This document shows, piece after piece, positions 53,436 through 62,683 of a stretch of 64,000 nt of DNA. The DNA comes from Hymenobacter psoromatis (lineage in GTDB: Bacteria > Bacteroidota > Bacteroidia > Cytophagales > Hymenobacteraceae), in contig NZ_JAIFAG010000002.1 in the NCBI RefSeq assembly GCF_020012125.1, positions 1 through 64,000 of the forward strand. The letters are read 5' to 3'. Both the position numbers and the translations under genes were made by a program. Under the pieces are notes generated by a model. It did no database searches and was not told the origin of the DNA. It worked only from the letters and a program-made list of their open reading frames with translations. The first letter of the stretch is position 1. Each line of letters begins with the position of its first letter.

Positions 53436-53464
53436 TGCCATTTAAGGCTATGTGGTGCCCCCCC

Positions 53465-53472
53465 TATCTTTG
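53465..53472 (+). promoter_or_regulatory. Bacteroidetes -7 box for the AraC gene
   Basis: TATCTTTG, a perfect TAnnTTTG, 22 bp before the ATG at 53495. Confidence 0.5.
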
Positions 53473-53494
53473 AATTCCGCAACCGCCACCCGTC

Positions 53495-54430
53495 ATGAAA
53501 GGTCCCTCCCTCGCCGATTTTTATACCGCGGTGGCCACGGCCGTTGATGCCGAACCCAGCACGCTGCTCCCGCCGGATATCCAGCGGGAAATCGGGCATT
53601 TCAATATTTTTAACGTGGCCGACCTGTTCCGCCGACTCGGAAAAGGGAAGACGCCGCCCAGCCCCTACAACCGGCGGGCGTATTACAAAATCAGCCTAAA
53701 TCGCGGGCGCAGCCGGGCCGAGTATGCCGACAAAGTAATTGACATTGAGCAGAATGCCCTGCTCTTTGCTACCCCCAAGGTGCCCTACCATTGGCTCCCC
53801 CTGGAGATGGACCAGACAGGCTACTTCTGCATCTTCACGTCCGAGTTTCTGCTACCGGCCAAAAGCGGGGTGGTCCTGGATGAGTTGCCGATTTTTAGAG
53901 CAGGCGGCTACCCCGTTTTTACGGTCACGGACGAGGAATGCGTGGAAATCGAGGCCATTTTCCAGAAGATGACGAGAGAAATCAGCTCGGGTTATGCCTT
54001 CAAGTACGATTTGTTGCGCAACTACGTGCTGGAGCTGATTCATTTCGGGCAGAAGCTTCAGCCCGCCACGGCCCTCTACCCCGCCCACAGTGCCTCGGCC
54101 CGGGTCAGTTCCTTGTTTGGCGAGCTGCTGGAGCGGCAGTTTCCCATCGAATCGCCGCAGCAGCGATTGCAGCTGCGCACGGCCACCGCGTACGCCGACC
54201 GCCTGGCCGTCCACGTCAATCACCTGAACAAAGTACTGAAAGAGAGCACCGGCCGCACCACCACCGAGCTGATTGGCGGCCGTGTCGTCCAGGAAGCCAA
54301 GTTGCTGCTCAAGCAAACGAACTGGACCGTTTCAGAAGTCTCCGACAGCCTGGGCTTTGCGGAAGTGGCCCATTTCTGTAATTTCTTCAAGCGCCACACC
54401 GAGCTCTCGCCGGGGGCGTTCCGGGCCTAG
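53495..54430 (+). CDS. AraC-family transcriptional regulator
   Basis: 311 residues. N-terminal cupin-like half, then the C-terminal two-HTH module: TAYADRLAVHVNHLNKVLKE and WTVSEVSDSLGFAEVAHFCN followed by FFKRHTELSPGAFR. Full length. Lies 98 bp before the SDR gene at 54529 on the same strand and may activate it. Confidence 0.9.
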   Translation: MKGPSLADFYTAVATAVDAEPSTLLPPDIQREIGHFNIFNVADLFRRLGKGKTPPSPYNRRAYYKISLNRGRSRAEYADKVIDIEQNALLFATPKVPYHWLPLEMDQTGYFCIFTSEFLLPAKSGVVLDELPIFRAGGYPVFTVTDEECVEIEAIFQKMTREISSGYAFKYDLLRNYVLELIHFGQKLQPATALYPAHSASARVSSLFGELLERQFPIESPQQRLQLRTATAYADRLAVHVNHLNKVLKESTGRTTTELIGGRVVQEAKLLLKQTNWTVSEVSDSLGFAEVAHFCNFFKRHTELSPGAFRA

Positions 54431-54528
54431 AGCCATGATTGATTTTTGCAGTAGATGGATTGGCGGACGCAAACGAGCGGTGGCAACCGTAGGGGACCTT
54501 TGTCCGGTCAACCAAGCCTCCCCACGTC

Positions 54529-55359
54529 ATGGACTTACGTCACCACACCATCCTTATCACCGGCGGCACCAGCGGCCTGGGCTTTGAATTTGCCCGGCAG
54601 CTGCTGGCCCTGGGCAACACGGTGCTCATTACGGGCCGCGACTCGGCCAAGCTGGCGGCGACCAAGCAACTCCTGCCGCAGGTGCACACCTTCCAAAGCG
54701 ACGTGCGCAACCCCGCCGACATTGCGCAGCTGCACGAGCAAGTCTTGGCCCAGTTTCCCGCGCTCGACGTGTTGATTAACAACGCCGGCGAGATGCGCAA
54801 GCTCAACCTGAACGACCCGGCGCTGGATTTGCTCGACCTGACCCGGGAGGTGGAAATCAACTTGCTGGGTCCCATTCGCATGGTGCAGCAATTCCTGCCC
54901 CACTTGAAGGCGCAAAAGGCGGCGGCCATTCTGAACGTGACCTCCGGGCTGGCCCTGACGCCCTTCCCCCTGACGCCGATGTACGGGGCCTCTAAGGCGG
55001 GCCTGCGTTCCTACACCAAGTCGTTGCGGGTGCAGCTCCAGCACACGCCCGTGCGGGTGTTTGAGCTGGTGGCCCCGGCCGCGAAAACGCCGCTTGCCGA
55101 CCGCCTGGGGACGACTTCCGGCCTGATGGCTCCCGACAAGCTCGTGGCGGCCGCGCTGCGTGCCGTGCGGCACGACCAGCCCGAAGCCTACCCCGGCCTG
55201 GCCAAAGTCATCCGCTTCGTGAGCTGGCTGACCCCGCAGTTTTTGCTCGGCCAACTGGGCAAGCTGGTCGAGAAAGAGTATGGCCAGCCGCAGGCGGTCC
55301 TAGGCCAACCGCCCCAAACCGGGGCCCCGGGCAACTACCCCTTTTTCGCCACCAAGTAG
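54529..55359 (+). CDS. SDR oxidoreductase, DltE-like
   Basis: 276 residues. TGGTSGLGFEFARQLL, NNAGEMRKLNLNDPALDLLD, the Ser of NVTSGLALTPFP, MYGASKAGLRSY. The intact counterpart of the truncated gene at 41334. The C-terminal extension (SWLTPQFLLGQLGKLVEKEY) is typical of the DltE/YdfG-type group. Followed 9 bp later by a small membrane protein. Confidence 0.9.
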   Translation: MDLRHHTILITGGTSGLGFEFARQLLALGNTVLITGRDSAKLAATKQLLPQVHTFQSDVRNPADIAQLHEQVLAQFPALDVLINNAGEMRKLNLNDPALDLLDLTREVEINLLGPIRMVQQFLPHLKAQKAAAILNVTSGLALTPFPLTPMYGASKAGLRSYTKSLRVQLQHTPVRVFELVAPAAKTPLADRLGTTSGLMAPDKLVAAALRAVRHDQPEAYPGLAKVIRFVSWLTPQFLLGQLGKLVEKEYGQPQAVLGQPPQTGAPGNYPFFATK

Positions 55360-55368
55360 TCAACCAGG

Positions 55369-55722
55369 ATGTTCATAAAAGTCATTAGCGGCCTCCTACT
55401 GCTCCTCTCCGTAGTTCTGAATTTGCGGCACGGATGGGCGAGCGTGAGCGGTACTATCACCCCCCAAACCAAGCAATTTTTTGAACCTTTGGGAGTTAGC
55501 CAATCTTTCATGCTGGGCTTGAGCTGGCTAAACCTGCTGGCGGCGGGGCTGCTGCTCTTTCCCGCGACTTTTCTAGCGGGCAACCTGCTCAATGCCGCCG
55601 GCATTCTGCTAATTATGGGCTACGCCCTGCAGACGGGCAATCTCCGCCTTGCGGCCCTGGAAATCCCCTTTCTGCTACTGCCTTTGGGGCTGCTATGGCT
55701 GCGGCATCCGCTGGCGAAGTAG
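55369..55722 (+). CDS. Small four-helix membrane protein, DoxX-like
   Basis: 117 residues with four hydrophobic helices (ISGLLLLLSVVLNLRHGWAS, MLGLSWLNLLAAGLLLFPA, LLNAAGILLIMGYAL, LEIPFLLLPLGLLWL). Size and layout resemble DoxX/DoxD-type membrane proteins, but no sequence motif proves it. Closely follows the SDR gene, probably one transcript. Confidence 0.7.
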   Translation: MFIKVISGLLLLLSVVLNLRHGWASVSGTITPQTKQFFEPLGVSQSFMLGLSWLNLLAAGLLLFPATFLAGNLLNAAGILLIMGYALQTGNLRLAALEIPFLLLPLGLLWLRHPLAK

Positions 55723-55762
55723 CGGACCATCATCCGCCGGCGTGGCGTGCGCGGCCTGAGCC

Positions 55763-56485
55763 TCAGTCCCGGTAAAAGTATGCGCAACTTGACACTCGAA
55801 CCAAGGCCGGGGCAGGAGCGTCCTCTCGAAAGGAGCCGCTTGGTCCTTGGCTGCTAAACAGCTGCGCATCGCCCCGAAACTTATTGATGATGATGCCTTT
55901 GTTGCAGGCTTTTTCTTCGGGCTCCAGCAGAGCCAGCGTGCCGTAGACGCTCCCAAACACGCCGCCGCGGTCAATGTCGGCAATAAGGTAGGTGGCGGCC
56001 CCAGCGTGCTGGGCCATGCGCAGGTTGGTGATGTCGCGGCGCTTGAGGTTCAGCTCCGAAATGCTGCCCGCCCCCTCCAGCACCACCGGCGAGTAGCGGC
56101 TCGCCAGCCGGTCAAACGCCTGGGTGGCCGCCGCAAACAGCTCGTGCCGGTCATTGGCCCGAAAGTAGTCGTAGGCCGACTGCGTGCCGATGGGCCGGCC
56201 ATTGAGCACTACCTGCGAAGCCTGGTCGGAGGTAGGCTTGAGCAGCACCGGATTCATATCCACGTGGCACGGGATGCCCGCTGCCTCGGCTTGCACCGCC
56301 TGCGCCCGGCCGATTTCCAGGCCCTCAGGCGTGGCGTAGCTGTTGAGCGACATATTCTGCGCCTTGAAAGGCGCCGGACAATATCCGTCCTGCCGGAATA
56401 TCCGGCAAAAGCCGGCCGTTACTGTGCTCTTGCCCACATCCGAAGCGGTGCCGACAAACATGATGGGACGAAGCATAGGCAACAA
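55763..56485 (-). pseudogene. cobQ: Cobyric acid synthase, 3' truncated
   Basis: About 210 residues match CobQ: FVGTASDVGKSTVTAGFCRI (P-loop), PFKAQNMSLNSYATPEG, MNPVLLKPTSD, LEGAGSISELNLKRRDITN, ADIDRGGVFGSVYGTLALL. After NKFRGDAQLF the sequence departs from the family and ends 30 residues later. The full enzyme is about 490 residues and needs its glutaminase half, so this amidation step of B12 synthesis cannot be done by this copy. Confidence 0.9.
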
Positions 56486-56847
56486 GGTGGCACTGAACTG
56501 GCGAGCAAAGGTATTTTCCCGCTTGGACTTAATGGTTTAGCAAAAGTCACGAACCATCTAATTGGGCCCTTATTGGATGCTTTTAACAAGGGCGTTTCCA
56601 GCGCTTGGAGGCACTTTTTTGAGCCGTATTTTCCTGACCTTTATTGGAATGCTCTTCGGCTGTACTTTCAGGTAGGGTTGGACTGCTCACAACGGCTGGT
56701 ATTCGGAGGAGCAGTCAGGACGACTGTACTTTTGCATCAGGGCTTACACATCGAAATTTAGCAAGTGGTTTGGCTCTTTCCAGCGCTACTTTACTACTAT
56801 TGCCAGGTTTCCTAACCGAATGTGCTTCTAAGTACTAGCCATGAGGG
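56486..56847. other. Intergenic region, nothing recognised
   Basis: No supported gene. The AT-richer sequence marks the boundary between the cobQ fragment and the defence genes. Confidence 0.45.
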
Positions 56848-58266
56848 TCAATACGAGCGGACGGGCCCGAGAAGGACAGCATTTTCTGTAGCTCCGCCAA
56901 GTGAGCAGTTACCCTTTACGCGAATGATGATAGGTGCCTCTCGGTGGACTGCATCACGTTGGCCCTCAAAATCGATAACTAAGTTTCGGCCTTTTAAGGT
57001 TAGGATCAAACGCTTAATGTGCTGCACCGTGTTGGTGAAATGCAGAAACCATGTAATAACCAAGGGGGCCACCTGCTTGAAGCGGGCTGGGGAACTTCTC
57101 ACCTGCTGAAAAAGCGCTGGCAATGGTGAAGCAGTTAAATCGGTAAACCCGCTATTAGAAAGCCACCGCATGGGACTTTGCTCCGGGGGCTGAGAGTTTA
57201 GCAAGAGCAATTCGGCGCGGACTTGCGCTTGCATATCGGGTGTGAGATTGCTGTAAGTAACCTCTGTATGGGCGAGCAGTTCTTGCATATCAGCAGTCAG
57301 ATGCCACGTTTCGCGGTTATTCTCGGTGACGGCATGCAAATCTTGCTGGGTACAACGGTAGGAGTGGCCCCGGAAGACCAGGCTGGCCAGGCCATCACGC
57401 GAAGACTGGCGCAAGGTGGTGAGAAAAGCCACTTGGGATGAAGTAGCTGGTAGTAGGGCCATTTCCAACTGTTTGCCAATCTTGGCTTGGTGGACCGGAA
57501 TGACCTCCCATTCCCCGCTACGGCGCACCAATAGTGCCTGCTGGGTGGCCGATATGCTAGCAGCGGGCGACTTGGGCGATGCTGGCCTTGAAGCTGATTT
57601 TGAGGAAGAGGAAGCGGCTATTTTCTTTACTGCTGCGTCCAGCTGCTCTGTTGACGTGGCTGAGGCTTTTTTAACGCTGGCTACGGACTTGACCTCGGGC
57701 TTTTTGGCAGGAGCCATAAAAATCTCGTGCACGCGCTTCGCTACCTGAAACAGTGTTTGATTAATCTGACCATCCGAAAGCAAATCCAGTGGGTGCTCGG
57801 GACCATTTATGGCTTGAAACTCACTTAGCGCGGTCAATGGAAACATGCTGGTACTCAAGAGTAACGGCAAAATAGTAGTGCCTTCTTTTTCGGCTGCTTT
57901 CAATAGAGGGGGAAGCTCGTTGGTATCGATGAAGTCGGACGCGAGAAAATTGGGGCTGATAAGCAGAATCGCCACCTTGGTCTGCGCAAGCGCCTTTTCA
58001 ATCTCGACCCGCCACTTATCTCCAGCTCGCAGTTTAGTATCCACCCACACGTTCAGATTAGTTCGTTCTAGTGGTTTGAGGTGTGTTTTCAAGCGTTCCA
58101 TCCAAGCCTTGTCGCGCTGACTGTAGCTAATGAATACATCAGTGCGGGCAACGGTTGCCTTTCTTGGCGGGACTTTTTTGGCAGGAGATGCCTTTTTGAT
58201 GGGGACAGATTTCTTGACCGCAGCAGGAGTGGCTTTCTTGGTGGAAGCAGGTTTTTTGGTGGGCAT
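56848..58266 (-). CDS. TIR-domain protein with histone-like basic tail
   Basis: 472 residues. Residues 1-40 are a Lys/Ala/Pro repeat tail (KKATPAAVKKSVPIKKASP) like histone H1 tails. A TIR domain follows (about 42-170): DVFISYSQRDKAWMERL, ILLISPNFLASDF and NELPPLL, where the Glu is the likely NADase catalytic residue. A second Lys/Ser/Ala-rich linker (190-240) leads to a C-terminal ~230-residue domain of unknown type. TIR proteins in defence islands deplete NAD on infection; here the tail suggests DNA binding. Upstream gene on the same strand is mcrC, 70 bp away. Confidence 0.85.
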   Translation of the reverse strand: MPTKKPASTKKATPAAVKKSVPIKKASPAKKVPPRKATVARTDVFISYSQRDKAWMERLKTHLKPLERTNLNVWVDTKLRAGDKWRVEIEKALAQTKVAILLISPNFLASDFIDTNELPPLLKAAEKEGTTILPLLLSTSMFPLTALSEFQAINGPEHPLDLLSDGQINQTLFQVAKRVHEIFMAPAKKPEVKSVASVKKASATSTEQLDAAVKKIAASSSSKSASRPASPKSPAASISATQQALLVRRSGEWEVIPVHQAKIGKQLEMALLPATSSQVAFLTTLRQSSRDGLASLVFRGHSYRCTQQDLHAVTENNRETWHLTADMQELLAHTEVTYSNLTPDMQAQVRAELLLLNSQPPEQSPMRWLSNSGFTDLTASPLPALFQQVRSSPARFKQVAPLVITWFLHFTNTVQHIKRLILTLKGRNLVIDFEGQRDAVHREAPIIIRVKGNCSLGGATENAVLLGPVRSY

Positions 58267-58335
58267 GCGGCTAGCAGTTAAGAAAGTAAAGAAACACCCT
58301 ATGGGGTTGAATAAGCAGTTGATTTTCTGTAACAG

Positions 58336-59376
58336 TCACCAATCCAGCAGACCATGTAGTTCTGCCTCTACCGCTTGCCAGCCTTGGTTCAGGTTTACCG
58401 TGGCCACCCGAAGCCGGTGGGCAGTGTCGAGGAGTTGATAGGAGTGGCGCAGTTCCCCATCTACCACGGGGTAAAGCAAGAGACCATCTACGGGCCGGCT
58501 AAGCTCCTGACGCTGGGCGTGCTGCACATACGCGTAAAGCTGGTAGAGGTGGGTTGAAATAATCTTCTCTTTGTTGTAGTTCTGCTTAAGGGCCTTACGG
58601 TAGTACTTGCAGTCCATGATAAGCTTGCGAGTGGGGCTGGTGAGCGACACATCCGTTTGCATGATGGGTAGCACTGCTTTAGCCTCTTTGGTGGCCGGCT
58701 TCACTGCCCACTTCAGCGTCTCTGCGGCTACGGTGTACTGCTTCTGACGCCGCAAGTAGAAGTTGCGCACGAACCGCTCGAATAAAGCTGCCATGCGCTT
58801 GTCGTTGCCCGTGAAGTTGCGGAACAGCCGTTCGCCAGCTTCCTGCGTGAGTAACACTTCCTCGTGCACCAGCTGGCAGATGCTGAGCAGTAACCGGTAG
58901 TGGGCCGTATGTCTGTGTAGTACTACCTGATCATATATCCGGATATCGGGCACGATTATCAGGCTCACATCGGCTAAGCGGATATATAAAGCCCGAATCT
59001 CCCGACGCAGCCCCTTATTTAGCTCCTCAGCGGTGAGTAGGTGATGCAGGGCGGACTTTAGCAGCCGGTTCACAGGTACGTCGTGGCTCAGATCGTCGAA
59101 GGCACACCAACCCCGAGCCGTCATCAGAGTCTGCTGCCGGATGGATTCGCTGAGAAGGAGCTTGCCGCGCAGCCGGCCGGTCAGCTCCACTTCGGGCACG
59201 TAGTCGCGGGCCAGACCGCGCTTGAGCACGTGCGTAGTGCCCTGCACCAGCACCCGTGCCAGCAGGTCGAGCATCGAGTCAGCGGGCTCTGCCGTTACGG
59301 CTACTTCTTCGGCCTCGTCGAGCTGGTCCCAGGCGTAGGTGAGTAGGTGGTAGAGGTTCTGAACCGGAATGCTCAT
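58336..59376 (-). CDS. mcrC: McrC: nuclease subunit of McrBC
   Basis: 346 residues. N-terminal block VQNLYHLLTYAWDQLDE and the C-terminal PD-(D/E)XK core, MQTDVSLTSPTRKLIMDCKY, in which DCK gives the Asp/Glu-x-Lys pair. Partner of the McrB gene, which it overlaps by four bases (start of mcrC within the end of mcrB). Together they cut DNA with methylated or otherwise modified cytosine. Confidence 0.95.
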   Translation of the reverse strand: MSIPVQNLYHLLTYAWDQLDEAEEVAVTAEPADSMLDLLARVLVQGTTHVLKRGLARDYVPEVELTGRLRGKLLLSESIRQQTLMTARGWCAFDDLSHDVPVNRLLKSALHHLLTAEELNKGLRREIRALYIRLADVSLIIVPDIRIYDQVVLHRHTAHYRLLLSICQLVHEEVLLTQEAGERLFRNFTGNDKRMAALFERFVRNFYLRRQKQYTVAAETLKWAVKPATKEAKAVLPIMQTDVSLTSPTRKLIMDCKYYRKALKQNYNKEKIISTHLYQLYAYVQHAQRQELSRPVDGLLLYPVVDGELRHSYQLLDTAHRLRVATVNLNQGWQAVEAELHGLLDW

Positions 59377-61295
59377 GCCGGGCCGTGCAGGGCCGCAATG
59401 GCTTTGCTGGCCTTAGTTTCGCTATCAAACCAATACTCACGCAGCAGTGGGGCCAGGTCGTGGCTTACAATGGCGTCCCACCAGTCGGCCGGCGTTTCGT
59501 CGCCCAGTGGGGTGCAGAAATAGCTGTGCCCAATCAGAAAGCCAGCACCCAGATTCTTGTCATCCTTGATGGTTAGGTTCAGGGCGGCCACCCGCGTTAG
59601 AATATCGGCGGCCATTTCTTCAGGAATCTTGGCTTCGATGAGCTGCTGGCGGAGCTTGTCGCCCAGCATAGGTACTAAATCCACGAAGGTGAAGCGCCGC
59701 CGCAGAGCGTAATCCACCAGGGCCAGCGAACGGTCGGCGGTGTTCATGGTGCCGATGACGTACAGATTCGGCGGAATGAAGAAAGGCGCTTCGTGGGGCT
59801 TGCGGTAGGTGAGGGGCAGAGCGTAGGTGGAACTGCGTTTGTCGGCTTCCAGCAGCAGGAGCAGCTCCCCAAAGATCTTGCTCAGGTTGCCGCGGTTGAT
59901 TTCATCGATGAGAAAGAAATACTCCTGCTTAGGATCGGCGTGGGCGCGTTGTACGAAGTCGACGAACACGCCATCGGCCAGCTCAAAGCCGGCGGATGCG
60001 GTCGGCCGCCAGCCCCGGATGAAGTCCTCGTAGCTGTAGCTCTGGTGAAACTGTACGAGTTGCACACGGGGGTTGTCCTGTACGCCCATTTGCAGCCAAG
60101 CCAGGCGGCGGGCTACGTAGGTTTTACCCACGCCGGGAGGGCCCTGCACAATGATGTTTTTCTTGCGCTTAAGCGCCGCCTGCAGGTGCTGAATCTGATT
60201 GGTGGTGAGAAACAAGTCTTGCTCTGCTTCGGCCAAGGTGTAGGGCAGGGGAGGGGGCGGCATTATTGGCTTCACTACCGGGGGCAGGAGCTGCGGTTGG
60301 CCAATCTTCCTGAGATGTTTTGCCTCAGCCAGCTCGGCCAGTATGGGTTTCAGGAAGGTATGGTAGCTGGTAATGCTGGTGAGCGTTTTGGTTGGCACGC
60401 CGGGGCCGGCCTTGTCCTCCATCCAGCCCTCTAGGAGCCAGTTTACCGGGCGTATATTGTTGTGCACAGTCCGTGCCGTGTCGAAAGTATAGTCACCTGT
60501 TACCTGTCCGATGCCGAGAATCTTACGCCGACCAATCTTCACCACTACGTAGTCACCGGGCCGGATTTCGTGACAAAACTGCCAGCAAGCCAGCATATTG
60601 TTGTTGTGGGTAGTATCGCCGCCGTAGTGCTGTTTCAGCGCCTGCCGCAACTCCTCGTCGTTCGGGTACTGGCGCAGGTCGCCCAGGGCTTCCCACCCGA
60701 CGGACATGTGGCCCTCGGCCTGCCAGGCTTTCCAAAACGTGCCGCCCTCGCCGGCCCCAATGGCCCAGTAATTAGGGGTAAAGCTCGGTTCGGCCGGCGG
60801 CGTAGCATAGTCTGAGGTCGGCTCCTTGGCCTCGGGTGGGCCGTACTGCACCAAGGTTTCCAAGCCCGGTAGGGGTGGGCTCTCTTGCGCGTACGCCGCC
60901 AGGATGCTGTCCCACTGACTGGTGCGATTCCAGACCATGCTGCCAGTGTTGAAGGGCGTACCAGTCAACTCCACGCCCGTGGTCACTAGCCACTCTACCG
61001 GGCAGTAGTGGGGCGGCTGCTCGTTATCGTGGGCAAATTGACCGGTGGTTTGACCTATGCCCAATACCCACCGTGGTCCCCGCGTCACCACTACGATGTC
61101 ACCGGGCTGCACCTGGGCCAGCAGCTGCGAGCCGTCGCCGTTACCATCGGCAGCGGGGCTGGCCAGCAGCTGATTGAACAGCGGCCGCACCACGCCCTGC
61201 TGGCGAAACTGCGACCATGCCTCCGGGCTGGCTTGTACTTGCGCCGTCCAGTAATTACGCTTTTTGGTGGCCGGAGTGGCCGAATTCGGGGACAT
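59373..61295 (-). CDS. mcrB: McrB: GTP-dependent translocase with duplicated N-terminal reader-like domain
   Basis: 640 residues from the ATG at 61295. Two copies of a ~110-residue domain lie in the N-terminal half: PGDIVVVTRGPRWVLGIGQT with HYCPVEWL, and PGDYVVVKIGRRKILGIGQV with NIRPVNWL. They look like EVE/PUA-type modified-base readers. The AAA+ part has GPPGVGKT (near 388), FFLIDEINRG and the McrB-specific NTADRSL. The tail covers the helical lid. Confidence 0.9.
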   Translation of the reverse strand: MSPNSATPATKKRNYWTAQVQASPEAWSQFRQQGVVRPLFNQLLASPAADGNGDGSQLLAQVQPGDIVVVTRGPRWVLGIGQTTGQFAHDNEQPPHYCPVEWLVTTGVELTGTPFNTGSMVWNRTSQWDSILAAYAQESPPLPGLETLVQYGPPEAKEPTSDYATPPAEPSFTPNYWAIGAGEGGTFWKAWQAEGHMSVGWEALGDLRQYPNDEELRQALKQHYGGDTTHNNNMLACWQFCHEIRPGDYVVVKIGRRKILGIGQVTGDYTFDTARTVHNNIRPVNWLLEGWMEDKAGPGVPTKTLTSITSYHTFLKPILAELAEAKHLRKIGQPQLLPPVVKPIMPPPPLPYTLAEAEQDLFLTTNQIQHLQAALKRKKNIIVQGPPGVGKTYVARRLAWLQMGVQDNPRVQLVQFHQSYSYEDFIRGWRPTASAGFELADGVFVDFVQRAHADPKQEYFFLIDEINRGNLSKIFGELLLLLEADKRSSTYALPLTYRKPHEAPFFIPPNLYVIGTMNTADRSLALVDYALRRRFTFVDLVPMLGDKLRQQLIEAKIPEEMAADILTRVAALNLTIKDDKNLGAGFLIGHSYFCTPLGDETPADWWDAIVSHDLAPLLREYWFDSETKASKAIAALHGPA

Positions 61296-61463
61296 ACGGA
61301 TAAAAAAGAGGGCTGCCACTCATTGGGATGGCAAGATGCATCATTCGTCTGCACTTGCGTAGCCAAACTGTTATCTTGCCCCTTTTCCGGTTACAGCAAC
61401 CCTATCCTTTCGTGCCCTCGGCTTGCCGATGACGCCGGCCTCCCATCCGGGTGGCTATACGGG

Positions 61464-61565
61464 GTGCTCAAAGCTTACCACGAGAAGATGGTGCGCAATG
61501 AGTCACTGGAAGAAAAGGACATTCAACGGCTGCTGAATGAGCAATTGGATAAGGTGGGCCACTAA
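61464..61565 (+). CDS. Possible tiny gene ahead of the ATPase
   Basis: A frame ending 13 bp before the ATPase start reads LKAYHEKMVRNESLEEKDIQ and RLLNEQLDKVGH, which looks coding and helical. Upstream, the same frame has LADDAGLPSGWLYGV but no good start; GTG at 61464 is a guess. May be the end of a truncated antitoxin or partner protein. Confidence 0.25.
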   Translation: MLKAYHEKMVRNESLEEKDIQRLLNEQLDKVGH

Positions 61566-61578
61566 CTAGCTTTGACTC

Positions 61579-62682
61579 ATGTTAAAAAGTTTGTATGTCA
61601 AGAATTTCACCGTCTTCGCCGAGGCCAACTTTGAGTTTGGGTCGGGGCTGAACGTGGTGGTAGGCACCAACGGCACAGGCAAAAGCCACGTGCTGAAGTT
61701 GGGATATGCTGTGCTGTTTAACTCAGCAGCACGATTGAAGGAGTTAAGAAATATGGCTGCTCACAGCAAGCAAACTGCTGTCTCAGGAAGTTTTGATTTT
61801 GTGAAGCTGGAGGAGAAGTTGAAGGGGGTATTTGGGCCAGTTCCTAATGATTTGAGTGAGTTGGTCCGACGTGGTGCAGAGCCTGCAGAAGCCACAATCC
61901 GCTTTAGCCTAAGTGATGAGCCGCTTATAGCTGGCAACTTAAATTTTGGAACAGGTGAGTCAGATGGGTCGTCGTTTGAAAATTTAACTACACCCATTCT
62001 AATGCGTGTAAGTGATTCCCTAGCTGCGCCCGTGTTGATTCCAGCAAAGGAAATACTTACCTTAGGCTGGATAGTGCCAGCTTATGACCAGCTTGTTTTG
62101 TCCCTGGATGAGTCCTACTTGGATTTACTCAAACAACTAAGTGGTCTATCCTTACGCAAGCCCGAACCTGCCGCCGCAGCCGCTTTGCAACAGTTAACCA
62201 CTATTCTCGGGGGTGGAGTGCAGGAAGATAACGGCCGTTTTTATTTAGTTTTTCCAAAGGAAAAGCGCTTAGAAATGAATATGGTGGCTGAGGGCTTGCG
62301 CAAGTTTGGCACCCTGCAAAAATTGCTGGCGAACGGCAGGCTCACACTTAAATCCACCTTATTCTGGGATGAGCCCGAAGCTAATCTTAATCCAGCCCTG
62401 CTAAAGAAACTCGCTGCTGTTCTGGCCGAGTTGGCCCGGCAGGGATTCCAGATTATTCTCGCTACGCATAGCTCATTTCTATTAAAGCAGTTGCATATTC
62501 TCAATCATGAGAAGACGTCAATACCATTGCCTATCCACTACTTCGGCCTCAATGCTCAGCCTGGTGAATCCACTGTAGTAACTACCACCAATGACTTTGC
62601 AGAACTGCCCGACATTGTGGCACTGGATGAAGAATTGGCTCAAGCAGGCGAGTTTTTAGACGTGCTAAACGACGACGAGTAG
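61579..62682 (+). CDS. ABC-type AAA ATPase of a two-gene defence unit
   Basis: 367 residues. KSLYVKNFTVFAEA, Walker A VGTNGTGKS (near residue 30), signature-like MVAEGLRKFGTL, Walker B TLFWDEPEANLNP and H-loop ATHSSFLLKQL make it an AAA15/AAA21 OLD-type ATPase, but with no TOPRIM domain. The nuclease seems to be supplied by the next gene, which starts one base after the stop. Divergent from mcrB. Confidence 0.9.
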   Translation: MLKSLYVKNFTVFAEANFEFGSGLNVVVGTNGTGKSHVLKLGYAVLFNSAARLKELRNMAAHSKQTAVSGSFDFVKLEEKLKGVFGPVPNDLSELVRRGAEPAEATIRFSLSDEPLIAGNLNFGTGESDGSSFENLTTPILMRVSDSLAAPVLIPAKEILTLGWIVPAYDQLVLSLDESYLDLLKQLSGLSLRKPEPAAAAALQQLTTILGGGVQEDNGRFYLVFPKEKRLEMNMVAEGLRKFGTLQKLLANGRLTLKSTLFWDEPEANLNPALLKKLAAVLAELARQGFQIILATHSSFLLKQLHILNHEKTSIPLPIHYFGLNAQPGESTVVTTTNDFAELPDIVALDEELAQAGEFLDVLNDDE

Positions 62683-62683
62683 C

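Noticed and set aside
61008..61565. 185-codon plus-strand frame over the start of mcrB
   Set aside because: Most of it is antisense to mcrB; only the last ~35 codons may be coding, listed separately with low confidence.
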